In this document: piece after piece, positions 6,301-13,678 of the stretch
Layout of the letters: the number at the start of each line of letters is the position of its first letter
Numbering within the stretch: the stretch's first letter is position 1
From: Hydrogenophilales bacterium CG12_big_fil_rev_8_21_14_0_65_61_21
GTDB lineage: Bacteria; Pseudomonadota; Gammaproteobacteria; Burkholderiales; Thiobacillaceae
Direction of reading: 5' to 3'
NCBI GenBank assembly: GCA_002782005.1
Contig: PFGT01000089.1
Span: 2,054-36,766, forward strand
DNA: 34,713 nt
Made by a program: the position numbers and the translations under genes
Notes under the pieces: generated by a model
Databases searched by the model: none
What the model was told of the DNA's origin: nothing
What the model saw: the letters and a program-made list of their open reading frames with translations, nothing else

Positions 6301-8357
6301 ACTGGCGGTTCTGGCTTGACCTGCCGACCACGCCGCAAAAATTCAGCCGCATCGACAGCCTGGACGAGAAGATCGGGCCGCTGGAAACGCTGTTGCTCGA
6401 CAAGCACAACTACAGCTCCATGGCTTGTGGCGATGGCGCCTGTCTGGGTTGTGGCGAGAAGACCGCGATACACCTGTTCACCAGCACGGTAACCGCGCTG
6501 ATGCAGCCGCGGGTCAAGGCCTTTGTCGATAAGATCGACGGCCTGATCGTCAGCCTGGAAAAGCACATCCGCATGAAGCTGACCGAGAGCGTCGACTTTA
6601 CTGATACCCGCGCGGTGATGGAAGCGGTGGAGTCGCATCGTGGCGAAGACCTGACCCTGGCCAACCTGTCCGAGAGCCTGATGGAACAGAAGATCGGCCA
6701 GCCGATTGATCCGCAATGGCTGAAGTGGGCCAGCCAGTTGCTGGAGAAACTAAAGGATCTGCGCTGGCGCTATGTCGAGGGCCCGACCAAACGCGGCCGC
6801 GCCGAGATGGGTATCGTCAACTCCACCGGCTGCACCTCGGTCTGGGCGGCCACCTACCCGTTCAATCCCTATCCGTTCCCCTGGACCACGCACCTGTTCC
6901 AGGATTCGCCTTCCGTGTCACTGGGCGTGTTCGAAGGCCACATGGCGAAGATGGCCGAGGGCTTCAGGGCCGTGCGCATGGCCGAGATCGAACTGGCTGG
7001 CGGTTACAACCCGGTCGAGCACGACAGCCAGTTTACTTACTTTAACTGGGAGTCGTTCAGCGACGAAGAATGGCATCTGTGCCCGCCGGTAGTCGCCATC
7101 GGCGGCGACGGCGCGATGTACGACATCGGCTTCCAGAACCTGTCCCGAGCGCTGATGACCGGCAAGCCGATCAAGGTGCTGGTGGTCGATACTCAGGTCT
7201 ATTCCAACACCGGCGGCCAGGCCTGCACCTCCGGCTTCATCGGCCAGGTAGCGGACATGTCGCCCTATGGCAAGGCGAAGAAGGGCAAGCAGGAAATCCG
7301 CAAGGAGATGTCGTTGATCGGCATGGCGCACCGAACCGCCTTCGTACTGCAAGGCGCGATTTCCAACCCGACCCACCTGATCGAGGGCTATGTCGACGGC
7401 ATCAACAGCCGGCGTCCGGCGCTGTTCAACATCTATGCGGTCTGTCCGGTCGAGCACGGCGTCGGCGATGATCGGGCAACGGAACAGTCCAAGCTGGCGG
7501 TCGAGTCGCGCGCCTATCCGCTGTTCCGCTACGACCCCGATCAGGGCGTGGCTTTTTCCGAATGCGTCAGCCTGGAAGGCAACCCGGCCATGGACGACGA
7601 ATGGCCCGAATACACCCTGACCTACCAGGACGCCGAGGGTAATGAACAGCGGATGACTTTGCCCTTCACCTTCGCCGACTTCGCCCTGACCGAAGGCCGC
7701 TTCGGCAAGCAGTTCAAAAAGGCGCCGGCCGAGACCTGGAACGACGACATGGTCCTGTTGGCCGACTTCCTGAAACTGGCCGAGGACGACCGCGACGGCA
7801 AATTCCCCTTCATCTGGGCGGTGGATCGTAAGATGCGACTGACGCGGGTGCTGGTATCGCAGGAACTGGTCAAGTCCTGCCAGGAACGGCAGCATTTCTG
7901 GAGCCAGTTGAAGGATGTGGCCGGGCTGAATCGCCCGACCGTGGACGAGCAGGCGATTGCCGATAAGGCGCGGGCCGAACTAGTGCAAAAACTCAGCGCC
8001 AGCCTGGCCAGCCTCGGTGGCGGCATGGCAGTCGATAGCGCTAGCGCGACTTCGACGGCCGCCGCGTCGGGCCCGGCCCGACCTATGCCCGCTGCCTCGG
8101 CCGACGGTTACGAAGCGGCCTGGATTGATACGCCAGAATGCACCGCCTGCGACGAATGCACCAAGCTGGCGCCCAAGGCGTTTGCCTACAACGACCAGAA
8201 GCTAGCCATGGTGATCGATGCCCAGGGCACCACCTATGCCAACCTGGTCAAGGCGGCGGAGAAGTGCACGGCGAGCTGCATCCACCCGGGTACACCCTGG
8301 AACATGGCCGAAGCGGGGGTTGAAAAACTGATCGCCCGGGCGGCAAAGTTCAACTGA
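3393..8357 (+). CDS. Giant 2-oxoacid (pyruvate-type):ferredoxin oxidoreductase with C-terminal ferredoxin domain
   Basis: A single-chain, NifJ-like TPP enzyme of 1654 residues that interconverts a 2-oxoacid plus CoA with acyl-CoA, CO2 and reduced ferredoxin. Order of domains: pyrimidine-binding alpha domain (YPITPSTQMGEY from Y55), PFOR domain II (about 300-400), gamma domain (about 500-700), two 4Fe-4S motifs (CTACGNCYTEC from C803; CKGCALCVEVC from C939), then the TPP/Mg domain (CGDGACLGCGEK 1012-1023, GGDGAMYDIG from 1237, NTGGQ from 1272). A Ser/Ala-rich linker (about 1540-1570) leads to a C-terminal ferredoxin module (C1583, C1586, C1589, C1625). NifJ proteins are usually near 1200 residues. 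The excess is the C-terminal module, about 125 residues between the first two clusters, and a segment near 1040-1120. Start: ATG at 3393, 7 bases after GAGGGGG; the ATG at 3387 is too close to it. Pyruvate is the likely substrate but is not proven. Confidence 0.88.
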   Translation: MFKKLFNLKNNLIEAGVAASVTGQAVKYPGVRDCLDGNTAVILVEREASDAAGAYPITPSTQMGEYWAEAVAAGHINTAGRPLIFVEPESEHAAAGVTAGMAMTGLRAVNFSSSQGVAFMHESLYSAVGKRLPYVLNMGCRAITKSTLNVHCAHDDFHCVDDTGFIQAFARNAQAAADLNMIVRKTAELSLTPAIVAMDGFLTTHLIEPVLIPERQLVAEYLGKSDDIIDTPTPSQRLIYGPKRRRVPAIWDVDTPMASGSVTNQDAYMQSVAAQRPYFFQYIPDIIDGCMAEFAQLTGRRYDRVRAYRCEDADYVIVGMGSMTVQAEAVADWLRENRKIKVGVVDITLFRPFPGDALGHVLKGKKGVAVLERTDQPLAEDLPLMREVRATVTKCLENGADRAAYPGYAIYDSAKEMPKLYSGCYGLGSRDLQPEALVAAVENMLPTGSKRKFYYLSVDFVRDQAANPKQEIQMQALREAYPQIKEMALRGSENPNLMPKDAIAVRIHSIGGWGAVTTGKNLAMTLFELLGWDIKANPKYGSEKKGQPTTYYLSAAPEPIRVNCEYSQVDVVLSPDPQVFLHTNALAGLAKGGVFVIQSNLDSAAAVWATFPMAIQKTIVEQGIRVYYLDAFQIARDEASNADLQLRMQGNAFQGAFFRASDVKERAGLSEENLFKAIENQLEAKFGKKGKRVVEDNLRVVRRGYEELKQIPTEAMQIGVRQPAAKSEIVLPVMLKQQPEGNGGVSDIHRFWEQTGNFYISGKGSDNLVDPFIGMAIIPAVSGVFRDMTQTRFEHPEWIAENCTACGNCYTECPDSAIPGLVSDAADVLNTAITNIEMAGRPTRFLRKAARTIEKKLKGRLDKDGLDVRALFAAAIAETFAEDPTQGEEREKLVAEIELLTGAIGGFKFAITKPYWTTREKKAKGSGGLFSITINPYTCKGCALCVEVCEDDALKMVTQTPESIEALRRDWRFWLDLPTTPQKFSRIDSLDEKIGPLETLLLDKHNYSSMACGDGACLGCGEKTAIHLFTSTVTALMQPRVKAFVDKIDGLIVSLEKHIRMKLTESVDFTDTRAVMEAVESHRGEDLTLANLSESLMEQKIGQPIDPQWLKWASQLLEKLKDLRWRYVEGPTKRGRAEMGIVNSTGCTSVWAATYPFNPYPFPWTTHLFQDSPSVSLGVFEGHMAKMAEGFRAVRMAEIELAGGYNPVEHDSQFTYFNWESFSDEEWHLCPPVVAIGGDGAMYDIGFQNLSRALMTGKPIKVLVVDTQVYSNTGGQACTSGFIGQVADMSPYGKAKKGKQEIRKEMSLIGMAHRTAFVLQGAISNPTHLIEGYVDGINSRRPALFNIYAVCPVEHGVGDDRATEQSKLAVESRAYPLFRYDPDQGVAFSECVSLEGNPAMDDEWPEYTLTYQDAEGNEQRMTLPFTFADFALTEGRFGKQFKKAPAETWNDDMVLLADFLKLAEDDRDGKFPFIWAVDRKMRLTRVLVSQELVKSCQERQHFWSQLKDVAGLNRPTVDEQAIADKARAELVQKLSASLASLGGGMAVDSASATSTAAASGPARPMPAASADGYEAAWIDTPECTACDECTKLAPKAFAYNDQKLAMVIDAQGTTYANLVKAAEKCTASCIHPGTPWNMAEAGVEKLIARAAKFN

Positions 8358-8391
8358 TGGCCATGAAGTACGCGGCCATACGCTGAACGCG

Positions 8392-9735
8392 ATGAACATC
8401 TTTTCCTTCATCAAGCGCAAGACTTTCGCCCGTGGGGTTCACCCCGCAGGCAACAAGAGCACTGCTGGCATGCCGATTCGTCGGCTGCCGTTTGCGCCGC
8501 GCATGACCCTCCCCCTCGCGCAGCACATCGGCAAGCCGGCGGTGCCCACCGTTTCGGCGGGCCAGGAGGTCGTTCGCGGACAGCTCATCGCCCGGGCCGA
8601 CGGTTTCATGTCGGTCCCCCTTCATGCCTCGGTCGATGGGGTGGTGGAGGCCATCGAACTAAGGCCCTCGGCGCGCGGACCGTGGGCCGAGAGCATTGTC
8701 ATCCGCACCTATGAGGCATCGACCCAGGCGGTGCGCTGGGGCCAGCCGCGCGACATGGACACGCTGGCGCCCGAGGAGATCATTCGCGCGGTGCAGGCGA
8801 CCGGCATGGTCGGCCTGGGTGGCGCGGCCTTCCCCAGCCACGTCAAGCTGACCGTGCCCAAGGATCGTCCGATCCACACCCTGGTGGTGAACGGTTGTGA
8901 ATGCGAACCGTATCTGACTTGCGACCACCGCATGATGATGGAGATGACCGACGCCATGCTGACCGGCATCCGCTACGCCATGCGGGCCGTGGGTACGCCG
9001 CGTGCCGTGATCGGTGTCGAGGACAACAAGCCGGACGCGGTCGAGGCCATCCGCGCCAAATTGCCGGCCGACGGCAGCATCGCCGTGGTGGCGGTCGAGA
9101 CCAAGTATCCGCAAGGCGCAGAGAAGATGCTGATTAAATCGGCGCTGGGTCTCGATGTCCCGGCCGGCGGCTTGCCGTCGCAGATCGGCGTGGTGGTCAA
9201 CAACGTCGGCACCCTGGCCATGCTGGGCCGGCTGCTACCGGCCGGGCAGGGCTTGACCGAGCGGGTGGTCACCGTCACCGGCCCCGGCATCGACCGGCCC
9301 GGCGACTACTGGGTGCCGATCGGCACACCGATGCGCCATGTTCTGGAGTGGGCCGGCGCCAAGGCAGTGACCGAGCGCGAGATCATCCTGGGCGGTCCGA
9401 TGATGGGCCAGGCCGTCGCCTCGCTCGACGTGCCGGTGACCAAAGGGGTGTCTGGCATCCTGGTATTCGACCGGCGCGACATCGAAGCGGAAGACCAGCG
9501 CAGGGCCTATCCCTGCATCAAGTGCGGCGAGTGCGTCAACGCCTGCCCGATGGGCCTCAACCCGTCCATGCTGGGTATGTTGGCCGCCAGCCGCGAGTAC
9601 GATTCGATGGCCGCCAGCTACCACTTGGGCGACTGCTTCGAGTGCGGTTGCTGCACCTACGTCTGCCCTTCGCACATCCCCTTGGTGCAACAGTTTCGAG
9701 TGGCCAAGGGCATCCTGAGAGAAAAGGCGGCATGA
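8392..9735 (+). CDS. rnfC: Rnf electron transport complex subunit C
   Basis: RnfC is the peripheral subunit that binds FMN and NAD(H) and carries two 4Fe-4S clusters; it is related to NuoF/NqrA. The 447-residue protein has the N-terminal GGVHP-type region (RGVHPAGNKS at about 14-23). A glycine-rich nucleotide loop, GLGGAAFPSHVK, is near residue 141 and NGCECEPYLT near 168. The cluster motifs are CIKCGECVNAC (C375-C385) and CFECGCCTYVC (C415-C425). The length is close to clostridial RnfC and lacks the long Ala/Lys-rich C-terminal repeat of enteric RsxC. It follows por after 34 bases without a strong ribosome-binding site and overlaps rnfD by 4 bases (ATGA). Confidence 0.94.
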   Translation: MNIFSFIKRKTFARGVHPAGNKSTAGMPIRRLPFAPRMTLPLAQHIGKPAVPTVSAGQEVVRGQLIARADGFMSVPLHASVDGVVEAIELRPSARGPWAESIVIRTYEASTQAVRWGQPRDMDTLAPEEIIRAVQATGMVGLGGAAFPSHVKLTVPKDRPIHTLVVNGCECEPYLTCDHRMMMEMTDAMLTGIRYAMRAVGTPRAVIGVEDNKPDAVEAIRAKLPADGSIAVVAVETKYPQGAEKMLIKSALGLDVPAGGLPSQIGVVVNNVGTLAMLGRLLPAGQGLTERVVTVTGPGIDRPGDYWVPIGTPMRHVLEWAGAKAVTEREIILGGPMMGQAVASLDVPVTKGVSGILVFDRRDIEAEDQRRAYPCIKCGECVNACPMGLNPSMLGMLAASREYDSMAASYHLGDCFECGCCTYVCPSHIPLVQQFRVAKGILREKAA

Positions 9736-10778
9736 ACCTCCATTCCCCCCGCATCGAACTGCGTACCTCGCCCCATGTGGTAAAGGGCTTGAGCGTCGAG
9801 CGCATCATGTTCAACGTGGTGCTGGCGTTGCTGCCCATCGCGGCGTTCTCGATCTGGCAATATGGCCTGTCGGCGTTGGCCTTGTTGTTGACCGTGATCG
9901 CCACCTGCCTGCTCAGCGAGCGGCTGTTCAACTACTGGTCGGGCGAGCCCAATACCCTGTCCGACTGGAGCGCCGCCATCACCGGTCTATTGCTGGCGCT
10001 CACCCTGCCACCCTCGTTTCCGCTCTGGATGGCGGCTGTGGCCGGCTGCGTCGCCATCGCCCTGGGCAAGGCGATGTTCGGCGGCATCGGTCATAACGTA
10101 TTCAACCCGGCCCTGGTTGGCCGCGCCTTTGTCCAGGCGGCCTTTCCGGTCTCCATCTCGACCTGGGCGCCGGCCTACGCAAGTCATCGCTTCACCGAGT
10201 TCATCCCGACCACCTTGACCCTGCCCTTGATGACGCCGGCCGATATAGGTCCCTGGGCCAAGCAGGCGCTGGATGGCTTCACCGGGGCGACGCCCTTGGC
10301 GCGCTGGAAGTTCGAACATGTAGCGACCGCGCCCTATGATCTATTGACCGGAGCGGCGACCGCCTCGGCCGGCGAGACCTCGGCCATCTTGATCCTGCTG
10401 TGCGGCGCCTATCTGGCCGCGTGCCGGTTCATGGACTGGCGCATCCCGGTGGCGGTCTTGGGCTCGGCGGCGCTGATCGCCTGGCTGTTCCAGTTATGGA
10501 ACCCGGTCCGCTTTCCCGATCCCAGTTTCGTCCTGCTGTCGGGCGGCCTGATGCTGGGCGCGGTATTCATGGCCACCGACATGGCGACCTCGCCGGTGAC
10601 GCCGAAAGGCGTCTGGATCTACGGCGCGGTCATCGGCGTGGTGACGGTCATGATCCGCTATTTTGGCGGTCTGACCGAGGGCGTGATGTACGCCATCCTG
10701 ATTGGCAACGCCCTGGCGCCGCTGATTGACCAGTATTGTCAGCCGAAGGTATTCGGTTCGGCCGGGAGAAAGACATGA
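9732..10778 (+). CDS. rnfD: Rnf electron transport complex subunit D
   Basis: This integral inner-membrane subunit has about ten hydrophobic helices over 348 residues. It carries a covalent FMN on a threonine in the conserved S/TGAT motif; here DGFTGATPLA places it at about T187, the position reported for Vibrio cholerae RnfD. It is related to NqrB and UreT-type membrane proteins. The N-terminal HSPRIELRTSPHVVKG is characteristic. The ATG at 9732 overlaps the rnfC stop, which rules out the long upstream in-frame extension from 9348. It overlaps rnfG at its end (ATGA at 10775), indicating translational coupling throughout rnfC-D-G-E-A. Confidence 0.94.
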   Translation: MNLHSPRIELRTSPHVVKGLSVERIMFNVVLALLPIAAFSIWQYGLSALALLLTVIATCLLSERLFNYWSGEPNTLSDWSAAITGLLLALTLPPSFPLWMAAVAGCVAIALGKAMFGGIGHNVFNPALVGRAFVQAAFPVSISTWAPAYASHRFTEFIPTTLTLPLMTPADIGPWAKQALDGFTGATPLARWKFEHVATAPYDLLTGAATASAGETSAILILLCGAYLAACRFMDWRIPVAVLGSAALIAWLFQLWNPVRFPDPSFVLLSGGLMLGAVFMATDMATSPVTPKGVWIYGAVIGVVTVMIRYFGGLTEGVMYAILIGNALAPLIDQYCQPKVFGSAGRKT

Positions 10779-11449
10779 ACGCGACAGCCGCGCCCGCGCT
10801 GACCTCCAGCAAGGCGATGATCCTGACCCTGGGTCTGGTTGCTACCCTGTGCGGTATCCTGATCGTGTCGGCCTACCAGGGCACGCTGGCGGCAGTCACC
10901 GCCAACAAACGCATCGCCCTTGAGCGCGCGGTGTTCAAGGTGATTCCCGGCGCGACCGGCATGAAGGAATTCGTCGCCACGACCAGTGGCATCGTCCCCG
11001 CCAGCGGCGCCTTGCCGGCGGGCGGAGTAAAGGTCTATGCCGCCTACGACCAGTCGGGTACGCTCAGAGGTATCGCCGCCGAGGCGGCGGCCACCGGTTA
11101 TGCCGACCTGGTGCGGGTGCTCTATGCCTATGATCCGGCCCGGCAGGTCATCACCGGCATCGGCGTGATTTCGATGCGCGAGACGCCGGGCATAGGCGAC
11201 AAGATACAGACCGACGCCGCGTTCCTGAAAAACTTTCAGGCCTTGGATGTTAGCTTGGCCCCGGACATGAAGGCGCTGGCCAACGCGGTGAAAACAGTCA
11301 AGCACGGCGCCAAGCAGCACCCATGGGAGATCGACGCGATATCTGGCGCCACGGTGACTTCCAAGGCCGTGGGCAAGGGCATCAACGACAGCGCCCGGCG
11401 GCTGTTGCCGTTGCTGCTGCCGAACCTCGAAAAATTGAAAGGCGCGTGA
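10775..11449 (+). CDS. rnfG: Rnf electron transport complex subunit G
   Basis: RnfG is a 224-residue subunit with one N-terminal membrane helix (about residues 13-35) and a periplasmic FMN-binding domain related to NqrC. The covalent FMN site is SGATVTS, with the flavinylated Thr at about residue 193. Covalent attachment is done by ApbE, which is not encoded in this window. The ATG at 10775 overlaps the rnfD stop; an upstream in-frame frame from 10736 has no support. The gene ends in a one-base overlap with rnfE (TGATG at 11447). Confidence 0.93.
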   Translation: MNATAAPALTSSKAMILTLGLVATLCGILIVSAYQGTLAAVTANKRIALERAVFKVIPGATGMKEFVATTSGIVPASGALPAGGVKVYAAYDQSGTLRGIAAEAAATGYADLVRVLYAYDPARQVITGIGVISMRETPGIGDKIQTDAAFLKNFQALDVSLAPDMKALANAVKTVKHGAKQHPWEIDAISGATVTSKAVGKGINDSARRLLPLLLPNLEKLKGA

Positions 11450-12108
11450 TGGCCATCCCTGGACAAAAGCAACTGACCCACCTGGAAGAATTCATGGAGG
11501 GTATCTGGAAACAGAACCCGGTCTTTGTCATGGTGCTGGGCATGTGCCCGACCCTGGCCGTGTCGGTTTCGGCGGTCAATTCGCTGTCGATGGGGTTGGC
11601 CACCGCCTTCGTGTTGGTCTGCTCGACCCTGCTGGTGTCGCTGATCCGCAAACTGGTGCCGAAGGAGGTCCGCATCGCTACCTACATCGTCATCATCGCC
11701 ACCTTCGTGACGGTGGTCGATTACCTGATCCAGGCCATCAGCCTGACAGTGTACGAGGCGCTTGGCGCCTTTATCCAATTGATCGTCGTGAACTGCATCA
11801 TCCTCGGTCGGGCCGAGGCCCATGCCTCCAAGAACCCGCCGCTACGCACGGTAATCAATGCCTTGGGCATGGGTATCGGTTTCACCATCGGCCTGTTCGC
11901 GCTCGGTTCGGTGCGCGAGATACTTGGCGCCGGCAAGCTGTTCGGCATTCCGCTGTTCGGTCCGGACTTCCAGCCCTGGGTGGTGATGGTGTTGCCGCCT
12001 GGCGGTTTCTTCGTGCTTGGCGCCTGGCTATTGCTATTCAATTGGCTAGATAGCCGCAAGAGCGGCGTGGCACGGGGCGAACCGGTGGAGGGCCGTGTCC
12101 ATGGATGA
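11449..12108 (+). CDS. rnfE: Rnf electron transport complex subunit E
   Basis: This 219-residue protein has six predicted membrane helices and is homologous to RnfA and NqrD/E. Two conserved intramembrane cysteines, C33 (GMCPTLAVS) and C116 (VNCIILGRA), are those expected to share an Fe-S centre with RnfA midway through the membrane. The ATG at 11449 overlaps the rnfG stop. The C-terminus has a short charged extension (RKSGVARGEPVEGRVHG). It overlaps rnfA by 8 bases. With RnfA it forms the pseudo-symmetric core thought to be part of the electron and ion path. Confidence 0.94.
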   Translation: MAIPGQKQLTHLEEFMEGIWKQNPVFVMVLGMCPTLAVSVSAVNSLSMGLATAFVLVCSTLLVSLIRKLVPKEVRIATYIVIIATFVTVVDYLIQAISLTVYEALGAFIQLIVVNCIILGRAEAHASKNPPLRTVINALGMGIGFTIGLFALGSVREILGAGKLFGIPLFGPDFQPWVVMVLPPGGFFVLGAWLLLFNWLDSRKSGVARGEPVEGRVHG

Positions 12109-12688
12109 TATTTCCGTAGGTCAGATTTTCGTCTCGGCCGTTTTAGCCAACAACTTCGTCCTGGCTATGTTCCTCGGCCTGTGCCCGTTCCTGGGCGTGT
12201 CCGGCAAGCTCAACACCGCCGCGCCGATGGGCGCCGCCACCACCTTCGTCATGCTGGTGGCCAGTCTGTGCGCCTTCGGCCTGAATTGGCTGGTGGTGCA
12301 TTTCCAGCTCGAATTTCTGCGCCTGATCTCCTACATCGTGGTCATCGCCTCGGCGGTGCAACTGGTCGAGATGGCGCTGAAAAAATATAGCCCGGCCCTG
12401 TTCCGTGCGCTAGGCATCTACCTGCCGCTGATTACCACCAACTGCGCGGTGCTGGGCGTCGCGTTGTTCCAGACCGCGCGCGAATATAGCTTCCTCCAGG
12501 CGCTGACCTTCGCCGCCGGGGCCGGAACCGGCTTCACCCTTGCCTTGGTATTAATGGCCGGTCTGCGCGAACGACTGAACTTGGCGAAGGTGCCGAATGT
12601 GGTGCAGGGCACCGCGCTATCGCTGATGCTGGCCGGAACCCTGTCCCTGGCGTTCATGGGCTTCGCTGGTTTGGGGGCGGGCGAATGA
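12101..12688 (+). CDS. rnfA: Rnf electron transport complex subunit A
   Basis: This 195-residue protein has six membrane helices and is a paralogue of RnfE in inverted topology. The expected cluster cysteines are C28 (GLCPFLGVSG) and C115 (TTNCAVLG). The ATG at 12101 lies 9 bases after GGAGG (12087-12091); the GTG at 12095 is too near it. The gene sits inside the overlapping chain rnfC-D-G-E-A and its stop overlaps the next small gene (ATGA at 12685). The order B-(por)-C-D-G-E-A differs from both the clostridial CDGEAB and the Rhodobacter ABCDGEH orders. Confidence 0.94.
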   Translation: MDDISVGQIFVSAVLANNFVLAMFLGLCPFLGVSGKLNTAAPMGAATTFVMLVASLCAFGLNWLVVHFQLEFLRLISYIVVIASAVQLVEMALKKYSPALFRALGIYLPLITTNCAVLGVALFQTAREYSFLQALTFAAGAGTGFTLALVLMAGLRERLNLAKVPNVVQGTALSLMLAGTLSLAFMGFAGLGAGE

Positions 12689-12888
12689 CGACCTATCTGG
12701 TCACTATTGGCCTGATCCTGATCCTGATGCTTGCCTGGTTGGTCGTTCAACATGCCTACCGGCTGTTTGCTCGCCGTCACCCGGAACTCGGGCCATTCCG
12801 TTCCGAGCACGGCGGTTGCGGCTGCTGTGGCAGTGGCAACTGCGGCGATGGGGCCTGCGACAGCAAGCCCCATGAACCGCGATATTAA
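12685..12888 (+). CDS. Small Cys-rich single-helix membrane protein, last gene of the rnf operon
   Basis: 67 residues: an N-terminal hydrophobic helix (about 5-21), a basic junction (RLFARRH at 26-32), then a Gly/Cys-rich tail with C45, C47, C48, C53 and C58 (GGCGCCGSGNCGDGAC). The basic residues after the helix suggest the Cys tail faces the cytoplasm. The start overlaps the rnfA stop, so it is translated with the complex. I do not recognise a named family. The layout (one helix plus a short Cys motif, encoded beside Rnf/Nqr genes) matches NqrM, which delivers iron to the NqrD/E site. A maturation role for the RnfA/RnfE Fe-S centre is therefore a reasonable inference. FeoB-associated Cys-rich proteins are an alternative resemblance. 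Confidence 0.75.
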   Translation: MTTYLVTIGLILILMLAWLVVQHAYRLFARRHPELGPFRSEHGGCGCCGSGNCGDGACDSKPHEPRY

Positions 12889-13018
12889 AGTCATCCTCCA
12901 GCCGCTGAAGACCAGTGCCAGACGGGCGGCGATGTTGCCGGCCAAGTCTTCGTTGATCCTTAAGAATGGCCTAAGCTCGCCCTGAGAACCTGAGCCCAGT
13001 GAAGCGGAGCAATGAACG
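12889..13018 (+). promoter_or_regulatory. Promoter region of the two-component operon
   Basis: 130 bases between the rnf operon and the response regulator. No clear intrinsic terminator for the rnf operon is visible, so readthrough is possible. The phased repeats at 12959-12986 lie at its downstream end. A weak purine-rich site (gaagcggagc at 13001-13010) precedes the ATG at 13019. Confidence 0.4.
12959..12986 (+). promoter_or_regulatory. Three 11-bp-phased half-sites, candidate response-regulator box
   Basis: CTTAAG (12959-12964), CCTAAG (12970-12975) and CCTGAG (12981-12986) recur with exactly one helical turn (11 bp) between starts. OmpR/PhoB-class regulators bind direct repeats with this spacing, and QseB/PmrA-type boxes contain CTTAA units. 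The site is 33 bases upstream of the OmpR-class gene it would autoregulate. Confidence 0.45.
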
Positions 13019-13678
13019 ATGCGGATATTGTTGGTGGAAGACGACGATTTGCTGGGCGATGGTTTGCAGGCCGGCTTACGTCATGCCGGCTACAACGCCG
13101 AGTGGCTGCGGGATGGCGTGCAGGCCAGGTCGGCACTGGCCACCGAGCAGTATGCGGCCGTGGTGCTGGACCTGGGGTTGCCCCGTTTGGATGGCATTTC
13201 AGTGTTGCGCGAGATGCGTGCGGCAGGCAATGCGACCCCCGTGCTGGTGCTAACCGCGCGGGACAGTACCCTGGACAAGATTAAGGGTCTGGACAGCGGC
13301 GCCGACGACTATCTGATTAAGCCGGTCGACCTGGACGAGCTGAGCGCCCGTCTGCGGGCCTTGATCCGGCGTTCGTCCGGCCAGGCGGCGCCGCTGCTGC
13401 GGGTTGGTGACCTGGAATTGGACCCGGCCGCGCGCCGGGCCTGGCTGGCTGGCCAAGCGCTCGACCTGCCGGCCAAGGAACTGGCGGTGCTGGAGATGCT
13501 GATGCGCAATGCCGGCCGGATCGTGTCGCGCGGCCAGCTCGAATCCGCGCTCTATGGCTGGGATGAGGGCGTCGAGTCCAACGCGGTCGAGGTCCATATC
13601 CATCACTTGCGCCGCAAGCTGGGCGCGGAAACGATTCGTACTCAACGCGGTTTGGGCTATCTGCTGGAGAAGAATTGA
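13019..13678 (+). CDS. OmpR/QseB-family response regulator
   Basis: 219 residues. The receiver domain (1-120) has the acidic pocket EDDD near residues 7-10, phospho-acceptor D51 (VLDLGLPRLDG), T/S switch at LTARD and K102-like SGADDYLIKP. The C-terminal winged helix (about 125-217) contains the AKELAVLEML and VEVHIHHLRRKLG elements typical of QseB/PmrA/TctD regulators. It activates or represses promoters as a phosphorylated dimer. It is the first gene of a two-gene operon whose stop overlaps the kinase start. The phased repeats at 12959-12986 suggest autoregulation. The signal and regulon cannot be read from sequence. Confidence 0.92.
   Translation: MRILLVEDDDLLGDGLQAGLRHAGYNAEWLRDGVQARSALATEQYAAVVLDLGLPRLDGISVLREMRAAGNATPVLVLTARDSTLDKIKGLDSGADDYLIKPVDLDELSARLRALIRRSSGQAAPLLRVGDLELDPAARRAWLAGQALDLPAKELAVLEMLMRNAGRIVSRGQLESALYGWDEGVESNAVEVHIHHLRRKLGAETIRTQRGLGYLLEKN

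Noticed and set aside
3369-6716. Antisense open frame of more than 1100 codons opposite por
   Set aside because: Its Arg/Gly/His/Leu-rich composition lacks any recognisable motif, while the plus strand shows a continuous enzyme with intact catalytic and cluster motifs. GC-rich third positions commonly leave mirror frames open.
9348-9731. Upstream in-frame extension of rnfD
   Set aside because: It lies wholly within rnfC; the true start overlaps the rnfC stop as ATGA and gives the family N-terminus.
12731-12985. 84-codon frame overlapping the Cys-rich gene
   Set aside because: It is out of frame with the coupled ATGA start and has no ribosome-binding site; the Cys-rich frame has the better structure (helix plus Cys tail).
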